Of a stretch of 64,000 nucleotides of DNA, positions 48,758-58,211 are shown piece after piece. The position numbers and the translations under genes are program-made. Source of the DNA: Arthrobacter sp. Soil782 (GTDB taxonomy: Bacteria; Actinomycetota; Actinomycetes; Actinomycetales; Micrococcaceae). Below the pieces are notes generated by a model, which ran no database searches, was not told the origin of the DNA, and worked only from the letters and a program-made list of their open reading frames with translations. Position 1 is the stretch's first letter, and each line of letters opens with the position of its first letter. The stretch spans positions 124,001-188,000 of the forward strand of contig NZ_LMSO01000007.1 of NCBI RefSeq assembly GCF_001428435.1, read 5' to 3'.

Positions 48758-48812
48758 CGGTCTCATCCGCGCTCAAGCTTTGAGCAGCGGTAACCGGATG
48801 TCCTAACGACCG
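48758..48812 (+). promoter_or_regulatory. Hairpin directly before the metF ribosome binding site
   Basis: CGGTC (48758-48762) can pair with GACCG (48808-48812), CATCCG (48764-48769) with CGGATG (48795-48800), and the apex holds GCTCAA-GCT-TTGAGC. The stem ends immediately before the GAGGAT used by metF, so folding could regulate access to it. Confidence 0.45.
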
Positions 48813-48821
48813 AGGATACGA

Positions 48822-49766
48822 ATGTCACCACCGTCCAAGTCCGCCCATTCCGTAGGTCCCCCGGCTTCGCAGCCTTACCCCGCCCTTTCCTATGAGCTTT
48901 ATCCTCCCCGCAGTACCGCTGCGGCTGAAACACTCTGGCGCACCATCCGTGAACTGGAGCAGACCAGTCCGGATTACGTGTCGGTGACCTACGGCGCCTC
49001 CGGTTCAAACCGGGATACGGCCGTCGAGCTGCTCTCCCGACTCCTGTCGGATTCATCACTTCGCCCACTGGCCCACCTGACCTGCGTAGGCAATTCCCGA
49101 GAGTATCTGCTGGACCTCGTGGATGAACTCATCACCCTGGGCGTCCGGGGTATCCTCGCCCTCCGCGGCGACACTCCGAAAGAACCCATTGTGGGCGCGG
49201 GGGACCTGCCCTATGCCAGCGACCTGGTGAAACTCGTCCGCGAGGCCGAGCGACGCCGAACCGCCCACCTCTGCGCGGGCAGACTGGCCGTCGGCGTAGC
49301 GGCGTACGCCACTAGACATCCGGAGTCGCCCAGTTTTGGCCACGACATTGAGGCCTTGCTTGCCAAGCAGGCGGCAGGCGCCGATTTCGCAATTACCCAG
49401 GTATTTTTCTTCCCCGACCACTATCAGCGGCTGGTGTCCGCTGCCCGTCGTGCCGGCGTCGACATCCCGATCATCCCCGGCGTCATGCCCCTCACGAGCG
49501 TGCGCCGGCTTGATCGACTGGCCGAGCTCGCGGGCATTGAGATGGATCACCAGCTGCGGAACCGGCTGGCGGCAGCCACCGACGACGACGCCCGACGACG
49601 CATCGGCGTTCAGGCAACGGTGGACCTCGCGAATGCTGCTCTCGACGCCGGCGCGCCGGGGATTCATCTCTACACCTTCAACGAGCACGCCGCAGCGCTG
49701 GACGTGCTCGAAAACCTTCAGCTTCGCCGTCCTCCCGTTCCGGGTGGACTCAGCCGAACCGCTTAG
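48822..49766 (+). CDS. metF: Methylenetetrahydrofolate reductase
   Basis: 314 residues, FAD-dependent TIM barrel. Motifs: SYELYPPRS near residue 23, VTYGASGS, TCVGNSREYL, LALRGD, ADFAITQVFFFPDHY and IPGVMPL, with HLYTFN near the C-terminus. It reduces 5,10-methylene-THF to 5-methyl-THF, the methyl donor for MetE encoded 35 bases downstream. GAGGAT precedes the ATG. Expected to be controlled through the leader described above. Confidence 0.95.
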   Translation: MSPPSKSAHSVGPPASQPYPALSYELYPPRSTAAAETLWRTIRELEQTSPDYVSVTYGASGSNRDTAVELLSRLLSDSSLRPLAHLTCVGNSREYLLDLVDELITLGVRGILALRGDTPKEPIVGAGDLPYASDLVKLVREAERRRTAHLCAGRLAVGVAAYATRHPESPSFGHDIEALLAKQAAGADFAITQVFFFPDHYQRLVSAARRAGVDIPIIPGVMPLTSVRRLDRLAELAGIEMDHQLRNRLAAATDDDARRRIGVQATVDLANAALDAGAPGIHLYTFNEHAAALDVLENLQLRRPPVPGGLSRTA

Positions 49767-49801
49767 CAAACGTCAAGAAACGTTAGAAAGAGGACATATC
49801 C

Positions 49802-52129
49802 ATGAGCACCGCATTTCCGAAAGCCACCGTCATCGGTTATCCGCGCATTGGCCGCCGCCGCGAGCTGAAGAAGGCAGTCGAGGCCTACTGGGCCGGCCGC
49901 ACCTCAGCCGCTGAGCTTGAGACAACCGCGGCCGAGCTGCGGGCTGCGTCTTACGCCCGCCTGAGCGAGCTGGGCCTGGAGGCCGGCAATTACTCCATCC
50001 CGGCGTCATTCTCCCTGTATGACCAGGTGCTGGACACCGCCGTCACCTTCGGTGCCGTGTCGGACCGGTTCAAGGACCTGTACGACGGCGACGGTTCGCT
50101 TGGTCTCGATGCCTACTTCACGCTCGCCCGCGGTGACAAGGAGCGCCAGCCGCTCGAAATGACCAAGTGGTTCGACACCAACTACCACTACCTGGTCCCC
50201 GAGATCGGTCCCGACACTGATTTCTCCCCGGCAAATGACTGGCTCCTGCGCGACGTCGCGGAAGCCGCCGCAGGTGGGTACGCGATACGGCCGACGCTGA
50301 TCGGCCCTGTCACGTTCCTGTTGCTCAGCAAGGCCGCGGACGAGGCTCCCGCAGGGTTCAATCCGCTGAGCCGCCTGGATGACCTGCTTCCGCTGTACGT
50401 GGAGCTGCTCGGCAAGCTTGCAGATGCCGGCGTCGAGTGGGTCCAGCTCGAGGAGCCGTCCCTGGTGGCGGACCAGGCAATTCCCGAGCGTGAGGTGGCG
50501 GCCGCCGTGGAGCGTGCCTACGCAGCGCTGGCCACAAACGCGGTCAAGCGCCCGGCCATCCTGGTTACCAGCCAGTACGGGTCGCTCGGTTCGTTGCTGC
50601 CGGTGATTGCCGGAACCGACATCGACGCGCTGCACATCGACGTCTTCAAGGGCGCCGTGCCCGCGGGTGAGGATCTTGCCAAGTTCGGATCGACCACGCT
50701 TGTCGCCGGCCTGGTGGACGGACACAACATCTGGAAGGCCGACCTCGGCGCCGCTGCCTACAAGCTGGCCGAGCTGGAAGCCTCAGTGCCCGCGCTGGCC
50801 GTGTCCACCTCCACGTCGCTGCAGCACGTACCGCACGACGTCGGCGATGAGCAGCAGCTTGACGCCCAGTTGCGGAGCTGGCTGGCTTTCGCGGACCAGA
50901 AGGTGACCGAAGTTGTCACCCTCGCGCGGGCGATCGGTAACCCGGGAGCCATTGACGCTGAAATAGCTGCAACGGACGAGGTTCTGGCATCCCGTGCCGG
51001 AGCCGCCGGCGTGAACCGCGCCGAGGTGCGGAACCGCGCTGCCGCGTTGACGCCGTCGGACTTCTCCCGTGGGGACTATGCGGTGAGGCTCGCCGCTCAG
51101 GAGGACGCGCTGAACCTGCCCGCCCTCCCGACCACCACCATTGGATCCTTCCCGCAGACCTCGGAGGTCCGTTCGGCCCGCGCACGTGCCAACAAGGGCG
51201 ACCTGACTGCGGAGCAGTACGAGCAGCTCATGAAGGACGAGATCAAGCGCGTCATCGACCTGCAGGAAGAGCTCGGCTTCGATGTCCTGGTTCATGGCGA
51301 GCCGGAGCGCAACGACATGGTCCAGTACTTCGCCGAGAATCTCGACGGCTTCGACGTGACGGTCCATGGCTGGGTCCAGTCGTATGGTTCCCGCTGCACC
51401 CGGCCGTCGATCCTGTGGGGCGACGTCAGCCGGCCGGCGCCGATCACCGTTCCCTGGACGGAGTTTGCTCAGTCGCTGACCGAGAAGCCGGTCAAGGGCA
51501 TGCTGACCGGTCCTGTAACCATCCTCGCGTGGTCCTTCGTCCGCGACGACCAGCCGCTGGGCGACACCGCAAACCAGGTGGCGCTGGCGCTCCGTGATGA
51601 GGTGACTGATCTGGAGGCCGCCGGCATCAAGGTGATCCAGGTGGATGAACCGGCGCTGCGCGAACTCCTGCCGCTGCGCACGGAGGAGCAGGCCGGCTAC
51701 CTCGAATGGTCAGTCAACTCCTTCAAGCTCTCGACGGCGTCCGCTGCTCCCGCAACGCAGATCCACACGCATCTGTGCTACTCCGAGTTCGGAGCGATCA
51801 TTGACGCGATTGACGGGTTGGATGCCGACGTCACCTCGATCGAGGCGGCGCGGTCCCGCATGGAGGTGGTGCATGACCTGGAGGCGCACGGCTTCCAGCG
51901 CGGCGTCGGGCCCGGTGTCTACGACATCCACTCCCCGCGCGTTCCGGGTCAGGATGAGGTGGCCGAGTTGCTGGAAGAGGCTGTGCAGCACGTGCCGGCG
52001 CGCCAGCTCTGGGTCAACCCGGACTGCGGTTTGAAGACCCGCGGCTACACCGAGACCGAGGAATCCCTGCGGAACCTCGTCAACGCCACGGTTGCCGTCC
52101 GTTCCCAGCTTGAGGCTTCGGTCTCCTAG
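49802..52129 (+). CDS. metE: Cobalamin-independent methionine synthase
   Basis: 775 residues, the full two-barrel MetE. Catalytic zinc ligands are His657 and Cys659 (IHTHLCYSEF) and Cys742 (NPDCGLKTRGY); substrate-site landmarks TTIGSFPQT and DVLVHGEPERNDMVQYF are intact. It transfers the methyl group of 5-methyl-THF-polyglutamate to homocysteine. AAAGAGGA is about 8 bases before the ATG. Operon with metF. Confidence 0.98.
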   Translation: MSTAFPKATVIGYPRIGRRRELKKAVEAYWAGRTSAAELETTAAELRAASYARLSELGLEAGNYSIPASFSLYDQVLDTAVTFGAVSDRFKDLYDGDGSLGLDAYFTLARGDKERQPLEMTKWFDTNYHYLVPEIGPDTDFSPANDWLLRDVAEAAAGGYAIRPTLIGPVTFLLLSKAADEAPAGFNPLSRLDDLLPLYVELLGKLADAGVEWVQLEEPSLVADQAIPEREVAAAVERAYAALATNAVKRPAILVTSQYGSLGSLLPVIAGTDIDALHIDVFKGAVPAGEDLAKFGSTTLVAGLVDGHNIWKADLGAAAYKLAELEASVPALAVSTSTSLQHVPHDVGDEQQLDAQLRSWLAFADQKVTEVVTLARAIGNPGAIDAEIAATDEVLASRAGAAGVNRAEVRNRAAALTPSDFSRGDYAVRLAAQEDALNLPALPTTTIGSFPQTSEVRSARARANKGDLTAEQYEQLMKDEIKRVIDLQEELGFDVLVHGEPERNDMVQYFAENLDGFDVTVHGWVQSYGSRCTRPSILWGDVSRPAPITVPWTEFAQSLTEKPVKGMLTGPVTILAWSFVRDDQPLGDTANQVALALRDEVTDLEAAGIKVIQVDEPALRELLPLRTEEQAGYLEWSVNSFKLSTASAAPATQIHTHLCYSEFGAIIDAIDGLDADVTSIEAARSRMEVVHDLEAHGFQRGVGPGVYDIHSPRVPGQDEVAELLEEAVQHVPARQLWVNPDCGLKTRGYTETEESLRNLVNATVAVRSQLEASVS

Positions 52130-52147
52130 ACGCCCTCACACCCGCTC

Positions 52148-52200
52148 AGTGCGCCGATGGACACGTTGTGCCGCAAAGTATTCGTGTTCACCGGCGCACT
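52148..52200. terminator. Long inverted repeat between metE and LysR, probable terminator
   Basis: AGTGCGCCG (52148-52156) pairs perfectly with CGGCGCACT (52192-52200), with CACG/CGTG pairing inside. It begins 18 bases after the metE stop and lies between convergent genes, so it may stop both. No T tract. Confidence 0.6.
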
Positions 52201-52229
52201 CAGCGGCGTTTAACGCCTGAATCCATACC

Positions 52230-53165
52230 CTAAGCCGGGCGGCTGCTCGTCCGCGGGGCGATCCGCCGGTCCTTCAGGACGTCGGCGAGCTGGTCCATGA
52301 AGAGACGGACCTGCGTGGTCTGCTTCCCGGCGATCTGAAGCGCGAAGATGCTGCGGGCGAGGCGAATCTCGGGAACATCGAGAGCGACGATGCCTTCCGG
52401 GGCGCGCAGCATTGCCAGCTCAGGAACCAGTGCAGCACCCATACCCGCCGCGGCCATGGCGAGGCTGGCATTGAAGTCGTCGCAGTAGGCCGCGATATGC
52501 GGGTGCAGGTTGCAGCTGGCGAACAACCTTTCAATGACCGTGGCATCCGAGGTTCCGGGGTGGTGCATGATCCATGGCATATCCGCCAACTGCCCTGCGG
52601 ACACGGCGGACCCTTCCGCGATTCCCCACGCCGCCGGCAGGACCACGCGGAAGTTGTCATCGCCGATCCACTGCCTGCTCACCGAAGACGGCCAGGCCAA
52701 CCCGCCCTGTCCCACCTGGAAGACCAGCGCGAGATCCAGTTCGCCACCGTTCCGCAGACCGTGGATGGTCTGCGATGGCTCGCCCACGAAAACCTTCAAA
52801 TTGATGCCCAGCTGTTTCCACTGCGGTGTGCGGACGAGGCGGGGGAGTGCAAAGGTGGCAAGACTGGGAAAGATCCCGAGCCGCAGTTCCTGGGTCACCG
52901 CAGCTCCGGCCTTTGCAGTGGAGGCCATGAGGGTGTCGATGTCGGTCAGCACTTTGGTAGCGTGGCGCGCCATGACGACGGCGGCTTCCGTGGGAACCGC
53001 GCTCCGCGCGGACCGGGTGAACAGGGTGACGCCGGTATCCCGTTCAAGGGCGGACATCTGCTGCGACACTGCCGAGGCGGTGTAACCGAGGCGGGTTGCG
53101 GCGGACGCGAAGGAACCATGCCGGATGACCTCCAGCAGCGTCCGAAGGTGAACTGGGTTGACCAC
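52230..53165 (-). CDS. LysR-family transcriptional regulator
   Basis: 311 residues, GTG start at 53165. N-terminal winged helix-turn-helix: FASAATRLGYTASAVSQQMSALERDTGVTLF at about 18-48, then the LysR substrate-binding domain about 90-300. The target cannot be told; it is convergent with metE rather than divergent, so it is not placed like a classic MetR, and its 5' side faces the nrd operon. Confidence 0.9.
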   Translation of the reverse strand: MVNPVHLRTLLEVIRHGSFASAATRLGYTASAVSQQMSALERDTGVTLFTRSARSAVPTEAAVVMARHATKVLTDIDTLMASTAKAGAAVTQELRLGIFPSLATFALPRLVRTPQWKQLGINLKVFVGEPSQTIHGLRNGGELDLALVFQVGQGGLAWPSSVSRQWIGDDNFRVVLPAAWGIAEGSAVSAGQLADMPWIMHHPGTSDATVIERLFASCNLHPHIAAYCDDFNASLAMAAAGMGAALVPELAMLRAPEGIVALDVPEIRLARSIFALQIAGKQTTQVRLFMDQLADVLKDRRIAPRTSSRPA

Positions 53166-53522
53166 GTCGTCATCTTCTCACGGTCGGCCGACACGCCGAG
53201 CCGACACGACACGCACATGACTTTGCCTGTGTGGACAGCAGTCCACAGGCTGTGGACCGACGGAGGAGAAACCGTGCGTTTGAGCCGTTTCCTGCACCCT
53301 CCGCACATGGATTCCCTGTGGACTAATCGGACAGCAAATGACATACTTGTAATACATCATCTTGGGGTCGGCGCCACTGCGTTGCACTAGATGTAGTATC
53401 TAGATATCGAATTACCTGCTGGCGTGGCACGTTCCGTATCAACCGTTTGGGCGGTCTGAAGAGCGGCATGAAGCCCACCAACATTGGCCGAATAACAGCA
53501 CTTCACAAGGGGAGTCAGGGAC
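53166..53522. other. Control region of the nrdHIEF operon
   Basis: 357 bases between the divergent LysR gene and nrdH. It contains two NrdR-box-like sequences (given separately) and the nrdH ribosome binding site. The left part is relatively plain; no coding frame convinces. Confidence 0.5.
53351..53399 (+). promoter_or_regulatory. Two candidate NrdR boxes
   Basis: Box 1 at about 53351-53366 (AATACATCATCTTGGG) and box 2 at 53384-53399 (GCACTAGATGTAGTAT). The reverse complement of box 2 core is CTACATCTAGTG, close to NrdR boxes of Streptomyces. The start-to-start distance is 33 bases, near three helical turns, which matches paired NrdR sites. No nrdR gene in the window. Confidence 0.5.
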
Positions 53523-53768
53523 ATGACCGTCACGGTTTACACCAAGCCAGCATGCGTACAGTGCAACGCCACGTATCGGGCCCTGGACAAGAAGGGCATC
53601 GCTTACCAGAGCGTTGACATCTCTCAGGATCCGGCGGCGCTGGAGCGGGTTCGTTCGCTCGGTTACATGCAGGCGCCTGTTGTCATCACCGAAAAGGACC
53701 ACTGGTCCGGGTTCCGTCCGGACAAGATCAATGAACTCGCCCTGGGATCGGTCACTTCCGTAGCCTAG
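53523..53768 (+). CDS. nrdH: Glutaredoxin-like protein NrdH
   Basis: 81 residues with thioredoxin fold and redox motif CVQC at 11-14, plus the C-terminal WSGFRPDKI that marks NrdH. It supplies electrons to the class Ib ribonucleotide reductase encoded downstream and is itself reduced by thioredoxin reductase. AAGGGGAG about 12 bases before the ATG. First gene of nrdHIEF. Confidence 0.96.
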   Translation: MTVTVYTKPACVQCNATYRALDKKGIAYQSVDISQDPAALERVRSLGYMQAPVVITEKDHWSGFRPDKINELALGSVTSVA

Positions 53769-53810
53769 GCCTTTCGTTTCACCCACTCGCGAGGGGCGGA
53801 TGTAGTCGGG

Positions 53811-54269
53811 ATGACAACACCAACCATCAGTCGAAGTGCCCGTGGACGGGCAGTTGGGGAACCGTTGGAAACTGACGCGCCGCTCATCTACTTTTCGTCG
53901 GCGTCGGATAATACCCACCGGTTCGTCACCAAGTTGCCAGTTCGTTCGGCGCGGATTCCGCTCCTCACCAAAGACGACACGCTGCACGCGCTGAGTCCGT
54001 TCGTGCTGGTCTTTCCGACCTACGGCGGAATCAGCGGTCAAGGGGCAGTGCCCCGGCAGGTGATCAAGTTCCTCAATGTCGAGGACAACCGCCTGCTGCT
54101 TCGCGGCGTGATCGGCGCGGGCAATACCAACTTCGGGGACACGTACTGCCTGGCGGCGGATATTGTCGCGGCCAAGTGCAGCGTTCCCGTTTTATATCGA
54201 TTTGAACTAATGGGCACGTCCGAGGACGTTGACCGGGTAACCCAAGGATTGGATGAGTTTTGGACATGA
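53811..54269 (+). CDS. nrdI: Flavodoxin-like protein NrdI
   Basis: 152 residues. FMN-binding loops [22 protein letters not shown] and [12 protein letters not shown] are clear. NrdI supplies the oxidant that builds the dimanganese-tyrosyl radical cofactor of NrdF. An N-terminal extension of about 22 residues precedes the fold. Stop overlaps the nrdE ATG. Confidence 0.96.
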   Translation: MTTPTISRSARGRAVGEPLETDAPLIYFSSASDNTHRFVTKLPVRSARIPLLTKDDTLHALSPFVLVFPTYGGISGQGAVPRQVIKFLNVEDNRLLLRGVIGAGNTNFGDTYCLAADIVAAKCSVPVLYRFELMGTSEDVDRVTQGLDEFWT

Positions 54270-56416
54270 CAGTCGCTGAAACAGAAGCACCCGCACTTCC
54301 GGAGCGCTTCAAGGGCCTGGGCTATCACGAGCTCAACGCCATGCTGAACCTTTACGGCCCGAACGGCGAGATCCAGTTCGAGGCTGACCGGGAGGCCGCG
54401 CACCAGTATTTCCTTCAGCACGTCAACAACAACACCGTCTTCTTCCATGACCTCGAGGAGAAGCTCGACTACCTCGTGAAGAATGAGTACTACGAGCGGG
54501 AAACCCTCGATCAGTACACAATGAACTTCATCCGCGACCTGTACAAGCGGGCCTACGAGAAGAAGTTCCGGTTCGAAACTTTCCTTGGCGCGTTCAAGTT
54601 CTACACCTCGTACACACTGAAGACTTTCGATGGCAAGCGCTACCTGGAGCGGTACGAGGATCGGGTCTGCATGGTTGCCATGCACCTCGCGCGGGGCAAT
54701 GAAGACCTCGCTAACCGCATGGTTGATGAAATCATCGAGGGCAGGTTCCAGCCGGCAACACCGACCTTCCTCAACGCCGGAAAGCGGCAGCGCGGCGAGC
54801 TGGTTTCCTGCTTCCTGCTGCGGATCGAAGACAATATGGAGTCCATTGGCCGCTCCATCAACTCGGCCCTCCAGCTCTCCAAGCGCGGCGGCGGCGTGGC
54901 GTTCGCCCTCACGAACATCCGTGAGGTCGGCGCGCCGATCAAGCAGATCGAGAACCAGTCCTCCGGCGTCATCCCCGTGATGAAACTCCTCGAAGACAGC
55001 TTCTCCTACGCCAACCAGCTGGGAGCACGCCAGGGCGCCGGGGCCGTGTACCTGCACGCGCACCACCCGGACATCAACCGTTTCCTGGACACCAAGCGGG
55101 AGAACGCCGACGAGAAGATCCGCATCAAGACCCTCTCGCTGGGCGTCGTTGTCCCGGACATCACGTTCGAGCTCGCAAAGAAGGACGAGGACATGTACCT
55201 GTTCTCGCCCTACGACGTCGAGCGCGTCTACGGCATGCCGTTCTCCGACGTCTCGGTCACCGAGAAGTACTACGAAATGGTTGACGATTCCCGGATCAAG
55301 AAGACCAAGATCAAGGCCCGTGAGTTCTTCCAGACCCTCGCGGAAATCCAGTTCGAATCCGGCTACCCGTACATCATGTTCGAAGACACCGTGAACCGGG
55401 CCAACCCGATCGACGGCAAGATCATCATGTCCAACCTGTGCTCGGAAATCCTGCAGGTTTCACAGCCCACCACATACAACGATGACTTGTCCTATGCTGA
55501 TACCGGCAAGGACATTTCGTGCAACCTGGGTTCGCTGAACATCGCGAAGACGATGGATTCCCCTGACTTCGGCAGCACCATCGAGACCTCCATCCGTGCA
55601 CTCTCGGCTGTCTCGGACATGTCCAACATCACCTCCGTTCCATCGATCGCCAGAGGAAACGACTCCTCGCATGCCATCGGGCTCGGCCAGATGAACCTTC
55701 ACGGTTACCTGGCCCGGGAGCGGGTGCACTACGGCTCTGAAGAGGGCCTGGACTTCACCAATATCTACTTCTATTCGGTTGTCTACCACGCCGTGCGGGC
55801 TTCGAACCTGCTGGCGATTGAGACCGGGCAGACCTTCGGCGGCTTCAAGAAGTCCAAGTACGCGTCGGGGGAGTTCTTCGACAAGTACACCGATCAGGAA
55901 TGGGTGCCGCAGACCGAGCGGGTCAAGGAGATGTTCGCCAAGGTGCATATCCCCACGCAGGAAGATTGGCGTGCGCTGAAGGCGTCGGTCATGGAGCACG
56001 GCATCTACAACCAGAACCTGCAGGCTGTGCCTCCAACCGGGTCGATCAGCTACATCAACAATTCGACCTCGTCCATCCACCCTGTGGCGTCGAAGGTTGA
56101 GATCCGCAAGGAGGGCAAGCTGGGACGCGTGTATTACCCGGCGCCGTACCTCACCAACGACAACCTGGAGTACTACCAGGATGCGTATGAGATTGGCTAC
56201 GAGAAGGTCATCGACACTTACGCCGCTGCCACGCAGCACGTGGATCAGGGCCTGTCGCTGACCCTGTTCTTCAAGGACACCGCCACCACCCGTGACATCA
56301 ACAAGGCACAGATTTATGCCTGGAAGAAGGGCATCAAGACCGTCTATTACATCCGTCTCCGCCAGCTGGCGCTGGAGGGCACTGAGGTAGAAGGTTGCGT
56401 CAGCTGCATGCTGTAA
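54266..56416 (+). CDS. nrdE: Class Ib ribonucleoside-diphosphate reductase alpha subunit
   Basis: 716 residues from the ATG at 54266, which overlaps the nrdI stop as ATGA. Active-site features: the ATPTFLNAG ... LVSCFLL cysteine, the NLCSEI segment with the radical Cys, the SLNIAK loop region, and the mobile C-terminal CVSCML pair that NrdH reduces. No ATP-cone domain at the N-terminus, as is usual for class Ib. Makes dNDPs from NDPs. Confidence 0.97.
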   Translation: MTVAETEAPALPERFKGLGYHELNAMLNLYGPNGEIQFEADREAAHQYFLQHVNNNTVFFHDLEEKLDYLVKNEYYERETLDQYTMNFIRDLYKRAYEKKFRFETFLGAFKFYTSYTLKTFDGKRYLERYEDRVCMVAMHLARGNEDLANRMVDEIIEGRFQPATPTFLNAGKRQRGELVSCFLLRIEDNMESIGRSINSALQLSKRGGGVAFALTNIREVGAPIKQIENQSSGVIPVMKLLEDSFSYANQLGARQGAGAVYLHAHHPDINRFLDTKRENADEKIRIKTLSLGVVVPDITFELAKKDEDMYLFSPYDVERVYGMPFSDVSVTEKYYEMVDDSRIKKTKIKAREFFQTLAEIQFESGYPYIMFEDTVNRANPIDGKIIMSNLCSEILQVSQPTTYNDDLSYADTGKDISCNLGSLNIAKTMDSPDFGSTIETSIRALSAVSDMSNITSVPSIARGNDSSHAIGLGQMNLHGYLARERVHYGSEEGLDFTNIYFYSVVYHAVRASNLLAIETGQTFGGFKKSKYASGEFFDKYTDQEWVPQTERVKEMFAKVHIPTQEDWRALKASVMEHGIYNQNLQAVPPTGSISYINNSTSSIHPVASKVEIRKEGKLGRVYYPAPYLTNDNLEYYQDAYEIGYEKVIDTYAAATQHVDQGLSLTLFFKDTATTRDINKAQIYAWKKGIKTVYYIRLRQLALEGTEVEGCVSCML

Positions 56417-57520
<1,104 letters not shown>

Positions 57521-57534
57521 AGTCGGTGTGCGGC

Positions 57535-57572
57535 CAGACGGCGTTGCTCGCTGCCGTCTGAATCTGGTTTTT
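57535..57572 (+). terminator. Terminator after nrdF
   Basis: CAGACGGC pairs with GCCGTCTG around a 10-base loop, and TTTTT follows 7 bases after the stem. Confidence 0.65.
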
Positions 57573-57715
57573 CGACCATGTCTTCGGAGCTGAGGGCGTC
57601 CTCGTTGACGGTGACTACTCAGCTTTCGATGCATTCGCGCCCCGACAGACCGTGGAGTCATTGTTCTCGCCCTGGTGCTACACGTATTGCCAGCCCATCG
57701 ACGAAATGAGAGACG

Positions 57716-58186
57716 ATGCTTAAGGGGCGGCTAGTCGTTGGAATAACGGCGCTCTTGTTCACCATGACAGGTTGTAGCAGTGAATCGCTCATCGGCGCGC
57801 AGCCGGACGCACCTCCAACTCACGCGGACCTCGATGTCCTACAGACAACGGCCGGTCAAGAGGACACGATTTCGACGGAAGCGGACGTTTCCTACCTCGA
57901 TGAGAACTCTTCACGTTTCCTCGCCGAGCAGGACGGTTTGCATTTCTACGCGGGGGTAAAAACGTCGAAGGCGGGTTCCAACACCTGTCTCGTCGTCGTG
58001 TCGCAGGGGCACGGCCAGACGACCGGTGGGTGCGACCTAAACAGCGGCGAAGAGGTCGGCGCATCGTATATCGCCTTTGGCGTTGAGGCTCGGCTCGTAA
58101 CCGACGACGCAAACCTTCAGGACTATGTGGACAACGGATGGAGCAATCCTCATCCGAACCTGATCACGAGAAACAGCTCGAGCTGA
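57716..58186 (+). CDS. Small secreted lipoprotein, function unknown
   Basis: 156 residues. A basic start, a hydrophobic helix and the lipobox TMTGC (Cys20) mark it as a lipoprotein. The mature part is acidic and contains one further Cys pair (NTCLVV ... GGCDL) that could form a disulfide outside the cell. No family recognised. GAGA-rich ribosome binding site just upstream. Base composition looks less GC-rich than the nrd genes, and the gene stands alone between nrdF and a convergent flavoprotein gene. Confidence 0.7.
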   Translation: MLKGRLVVGITALLFTMTGCSSESLIGAQPDAPPTHADLDVLQTTAGQEDTISTEADVSYLDENSSRFLAEQDGLHFYAGVKTSKAGSNTCLVVVSQGHGQTTGGCDLNSGEEVGASYIAFGVEARLVTDDANLQDYVDNGWSNPHPNLITRNSSS

Positions 58187-58211
58187 AAGTCCGCAACTGG
58201 AGATTCAGTAT

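Larger units (their letters stand above)
48486..48821 (+). other. Long upstream region of metFE with two structured elements
   Basis: 336 bases between the divergent FUSC start and metF. No coding frame is convincing. Two strong secondary structures are described separately (48612-48680 and 48758-48812). The region between them is pyrimidine-rich. No cobalamin (B12 box) or SAM-I/SAM-IV core could be matched by eye. Confidence 0.45.

Noticed and set aside
48486..48821. Cobalamin or SAM riboswitch before metF
   Set aside because: No B12 box and no SAM-I/SAM-IV core could be found; kept only as an unidentified structured leader.
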